DNA of 64,000 bases, taken from contig CM049398.1 in the NCBI GenBank assembly GCA_026929865.2, positions 24,051,501-24,115,500 on the forward strand. Reading direction: 5' to 3'. Shown here one piece after another: positions 61,751 to 64,000 of this stretch; position 1 is the first letter of the stretch, and each line of letters begins with the position of its first letter. Under the pieces are notes generated by a model, which saw only the letters and a list, made by a program, of their open reading frames with translations, was not told the DNA's origin and ran no database searches. The position numbers were made by a program, and so were the translations under genes. Source of the stretch: Hyperoplus lanceolatus (taxonomy: Eukaryota; Chordata; Actinopteri; Uranoscopiformes; Ammodytidae).

Positions 61751-62668
61751 AGGTGGCGTCAGTGATTCTGGAGAATCTGTGTTGACAAAATCACTTTTTG
61801 TCAAAATCTGTGAGTATCTCCTAGCCTGGCTCCGCCCGCCTACCTACTTCCGCCCAAATTTCATTTTCCCTTCAGTAGTCAGTCTGGGGATGGGGCGTAT
61901 TAGTGAGATTTTTCCGAACAGATTTCTGAGTATCCAATCAGCGAACAGAGGAAGTGGCTGAGAACGACGGGTCGAAGTCGAGCTCCAGTTTCAGTTGAAT
62001 GCTGCGTTCCCTTACGCTCGGAACTCGGACATTTCCGACTTGGTAGTTCCGAGTTCCGACCTGTCTGTGTTCCAGTGCATCTGCTCGGGAAAGTATGGAC
62101 GCCTACAACCTTTCTCATCCAAATAACTAAACGTTAGGCTCTAACAAGTTACCGTTGCCAGGTACCGGTAGATCCATAGACTACAATATGTAGTGAAGTC
62201 GGAAATTTCCGAGTTCCCTGAAAGCACCGTCAGAAGCCGGCTCACGACCAAACGTTATGCGATTGGTTGGCAGATCCAGAGTGGCACTGAGCAGATCCAA
62301 TAGTTTTAAACTTCAACAGACACCCGCCTCCAAGTGAGTTAACGTTTGCCAATTAAAGCACTTCCAGACCTTCTGTACAAATGAAATGAAGTACGATGGT
62401 CTGGTAACGCCAGGCTAAGTATCTCCTATGCGCTGAAAAGAAATCCAGTCCTAATAGGCTCTGCATGTTGCCAGCTACTCTTCATTCACATACCCTTTGT
62501 GTACATATCAGTTTACAAAGCTTAGGTTGCGTATTGACACCAGATTTTCTTTTCAGCCCGCCCACACACAGTACGGACATCAGCTAGCGGATCGTGAGGA
62601 GATAGTCTACAGATGCTTACAAAAAGTGATTTTGACAACAAGCATTCTCCAGAATCCAGACTCCACCT
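61751..62668. mobile_element. TTAA-flanked MITE containing a nested Mutator-like element
   Basis: The ends AGGTGGCGTCAGTGATTCTG and AGAATCCAGACTCCACCT are inverted repeats, with CTGGAGAAT shared further in. TTAA flanks both (61747-61750 and 62669-62672). The interior has complementary AAAATCACTTTTTGTCAAAA and ACAAAAAGTGATTTTGACAA segments. The 596-bp element at 61822-62417 lies inside it. Net length is about 310 bp. The superfamily is piggyBac or Kolobok by the TTAA duplication. Confidence 0.75.
61822..62417. mobile_element. Mutator-like MITE with 9-bp TSD, copy 3 (related ends)
   Basis: The termini TAGCCTGGC and GCCAGGCTA are a perfect 9-bp inverted repeat, close to the TAGTCTGGC of the other two copies. 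The target duplication AGTATCTCC (61813-61821 and 62418-62426) is perfect. The interior is different from copies 1 and 2, so it is a separate subfamily. It contains repeated TTCCGACTT/GGAAATTTCCGAGTTCC motifs and no coding frame. Confidence 0.8.
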
Positions 62669-62672
62669 TTAA

Positions 62673-64000
62673 TGCGGTGTATTGTGAATACTTCAAGACA
62701 TGTTGTGAAACTTATGAATGGCCACTGATGTTTGATGATCGTCTATCTGACCAATACATACCTACCTGCTGTGGAGATCCATTCACACTGTGCCTGTACC
62801 CCCCTTGCTCTACTTACATCGCCAACTCTAATGCTTAAAGACTTAACGATCACACCAATGATTTGTGCCGCTCCCCCCTGTCAGCATGTTTAAAATTGTC
62901 GGCAGAACAATGGGGCCAGGGGTGCAATGACGAGAAAAGTTGGATGTGGGGAGGAGAGAAAGAAGAAGATTGATCATCACTATCACCCAGCTAGAATGGA
63001 TAGATAGCATCAGATGTCAGGACACTGTCCTCACAGGAAGGTCATTTGAGGCGGGAGACGTACACTAACTAATCCCCCAATCCAAAATGTATGAGCCAGA
63101 GGGTCACTGAGGGCGCCAGTTGAATCACTTTGAAACTCTGGCTGGGTCAAATTCTGAGAGCTAAGCCCTTGGGTGTCGATGGAGATCCGAAATAAGGACG
63201 GAATTTCCAGGCAAGCTAGTGCTGACTCTTCTTTAGGTGCCGGTAGACGATACAATTGTTTTAATAAAACAAAACAATAGACAGGAATCTATTCAACTCG
63301 TTGGCAAACTTTGATGTTATTGTTTGTGGCATTTTATTGGATTGAAATATGTTCACAAAATACTATACATTTCTATATAAAACAATTTTGTGAAACTTCA
63401 AAACTATGGTTTCAAAATGTAGCCTATGTCAGGGTTGCATGAACATAGTTCTGACAGAATCTCAAGAAAAATAAAGGATCAATCTTTCATGAAGGTCTTT
63501 GTAGAAGGCCTTAGGCTTGCATTCGTATTACACTCAAAACAAGTTTTTATTTTTGCACCCACTGTGTTTCAGCCTTGGCATTTTTATGACCTGGCCAAAA
63601 GCTTTCAGGTCCCTCCAAAGACCTCCCTGATAACATAAAATTAAACATCACGGCACACTTTCAAATCCGTAGACACACATAAAACCTGCCAAAATTACTA
63701 TCCACTTTTGAAAGAACATCCCTCAATGGCTTTTGCTAGTTTCCTTTGTATGCAGGTGTGGCACAGTTGGAGAGTTTTAAAGAGTTTAAAGGAACACACA
63801 AAAAAGTTGGGTTTAATTTTCAGCTGAAGGCTATCTGCACTGCTTGCCCAATGTGGTGCTTCACATTGAAATTGTTTCCAACTCTTTCAGACAACTGGCC
63901 TTCAAAAACTTCAGTTCACTGAATCACTGATAATGTGGTTACTCTACGTGAAAATAGTCTACCTGTTGGGAAGAAAAGTACAGGCACTGTTAGAAAGTCC
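62673..64000. other. Intergenic stretch to the right edge
   Basis: Apart from the inverted-repeat arm at 63250-63508, nothing was recognised. The 113-residue open frame at 62497-62838 crosses the right end of the TTAA element and has no family features. Confidence 0.45.
63250..63508 (-). repeat. 259-bp inverted repeat, right arm
   Basis: The inverted partner of 58622-58880, 4.4 kb away. Neither copy has an evident TIR or TSD. Confidence 0.85.

Noticed and set aside
62497..62838. 113-residue plus-strand frame as a gene
   Set aside because: It starts inside the TTAA element and runs across its border into flanking DNA, with no recognisable domain or splice sites.

Overview
This window is vertebrate nuclear DNA, almost certainly from a teleost fish. 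It carries intron-split exons with canonical GT/AG sites, long CA/GT and GA microsatellites, and a dense mix of small DNA transposons typical of teleosts. Everything here was read by eye, so no identity figures were computed except small counts stated as approximate.

The one recognisable host gene is the 3' half of kirrel3 (KIRREL3/Neph2, an immunoglobulin-superfamily adhesion molecule), on the + strand from the left edge. Six coding exons (30-130, 2514-2712, 4305-4412, 5377-5486, 6273-6359, 7887-8366) join with compatible phases. They encode the last Ig domain, one membrane helix and the cytoplasmic tail ending in a Thr-His-Val PDZ ligand. A long 3' UTR probably runs to about 12.71 kb, where an AATAAA is followed by GT-rich sequence. 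The 5' exons lie outside the window.

The remaining ~51 kb shows no convincing host gene. It is intergenic DNA filled with transposable elements, many of which can be delimited exactly from terminal inverted repeats (TIRs) and target-site duplications (TSDs). They are: a broken LINE reverse transcriptase at 13.7-15.6 kb (minus strand); three CACTG-ended elements with 2-bp TSDs; three Mutator-like elements with 9-bp TSDs, one inside the kirrel3 3' UTR; two hAT elements with 8-bp TSDs; two TTAA-flanked elements; a Harbinger-like element; a TA-flanked mariner-like element; a solo LTR with a 5-bp TSD; and a tandem Helitron/Helentron-like pair.

The most striking structure is a giant foldback transposon at 19287-31404. 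Two arms of about 2.6-2.7 kb are reverse complements around a small spacer. The ends are GGTWACACTTTAG, flanked by a 7/8-matching 8-bp TSD. The left arm holds three insertions (solo LTR, hAT, and a second foldback that itself contains a third, 475-bp foldback with the same GGTAACACTTTA ends). For each insertion the opposite arm preserves the empty site. A Helitron-like tandem fills the centre. Removing nested insertions leaves an element of about 5.5 kb with no recognisable transposase.

The right end (58.6-63.5 kb) is a second patchwork: a 1.44-kb foldback, a ~535-bp copy of DNA at 52.3 kb, a 40-bp direct repeat, and a 259-bp inverted repeat 4.4 kb apart. The stretches at 15.8-19.2, 31.7-34.3, 35.2-41.4, 46.1-49.0 and 52.9-54.8 kb look like ordinary non-coding sequence. 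A few of them read like possible conserved regulatory elements, which cannot be verified here.
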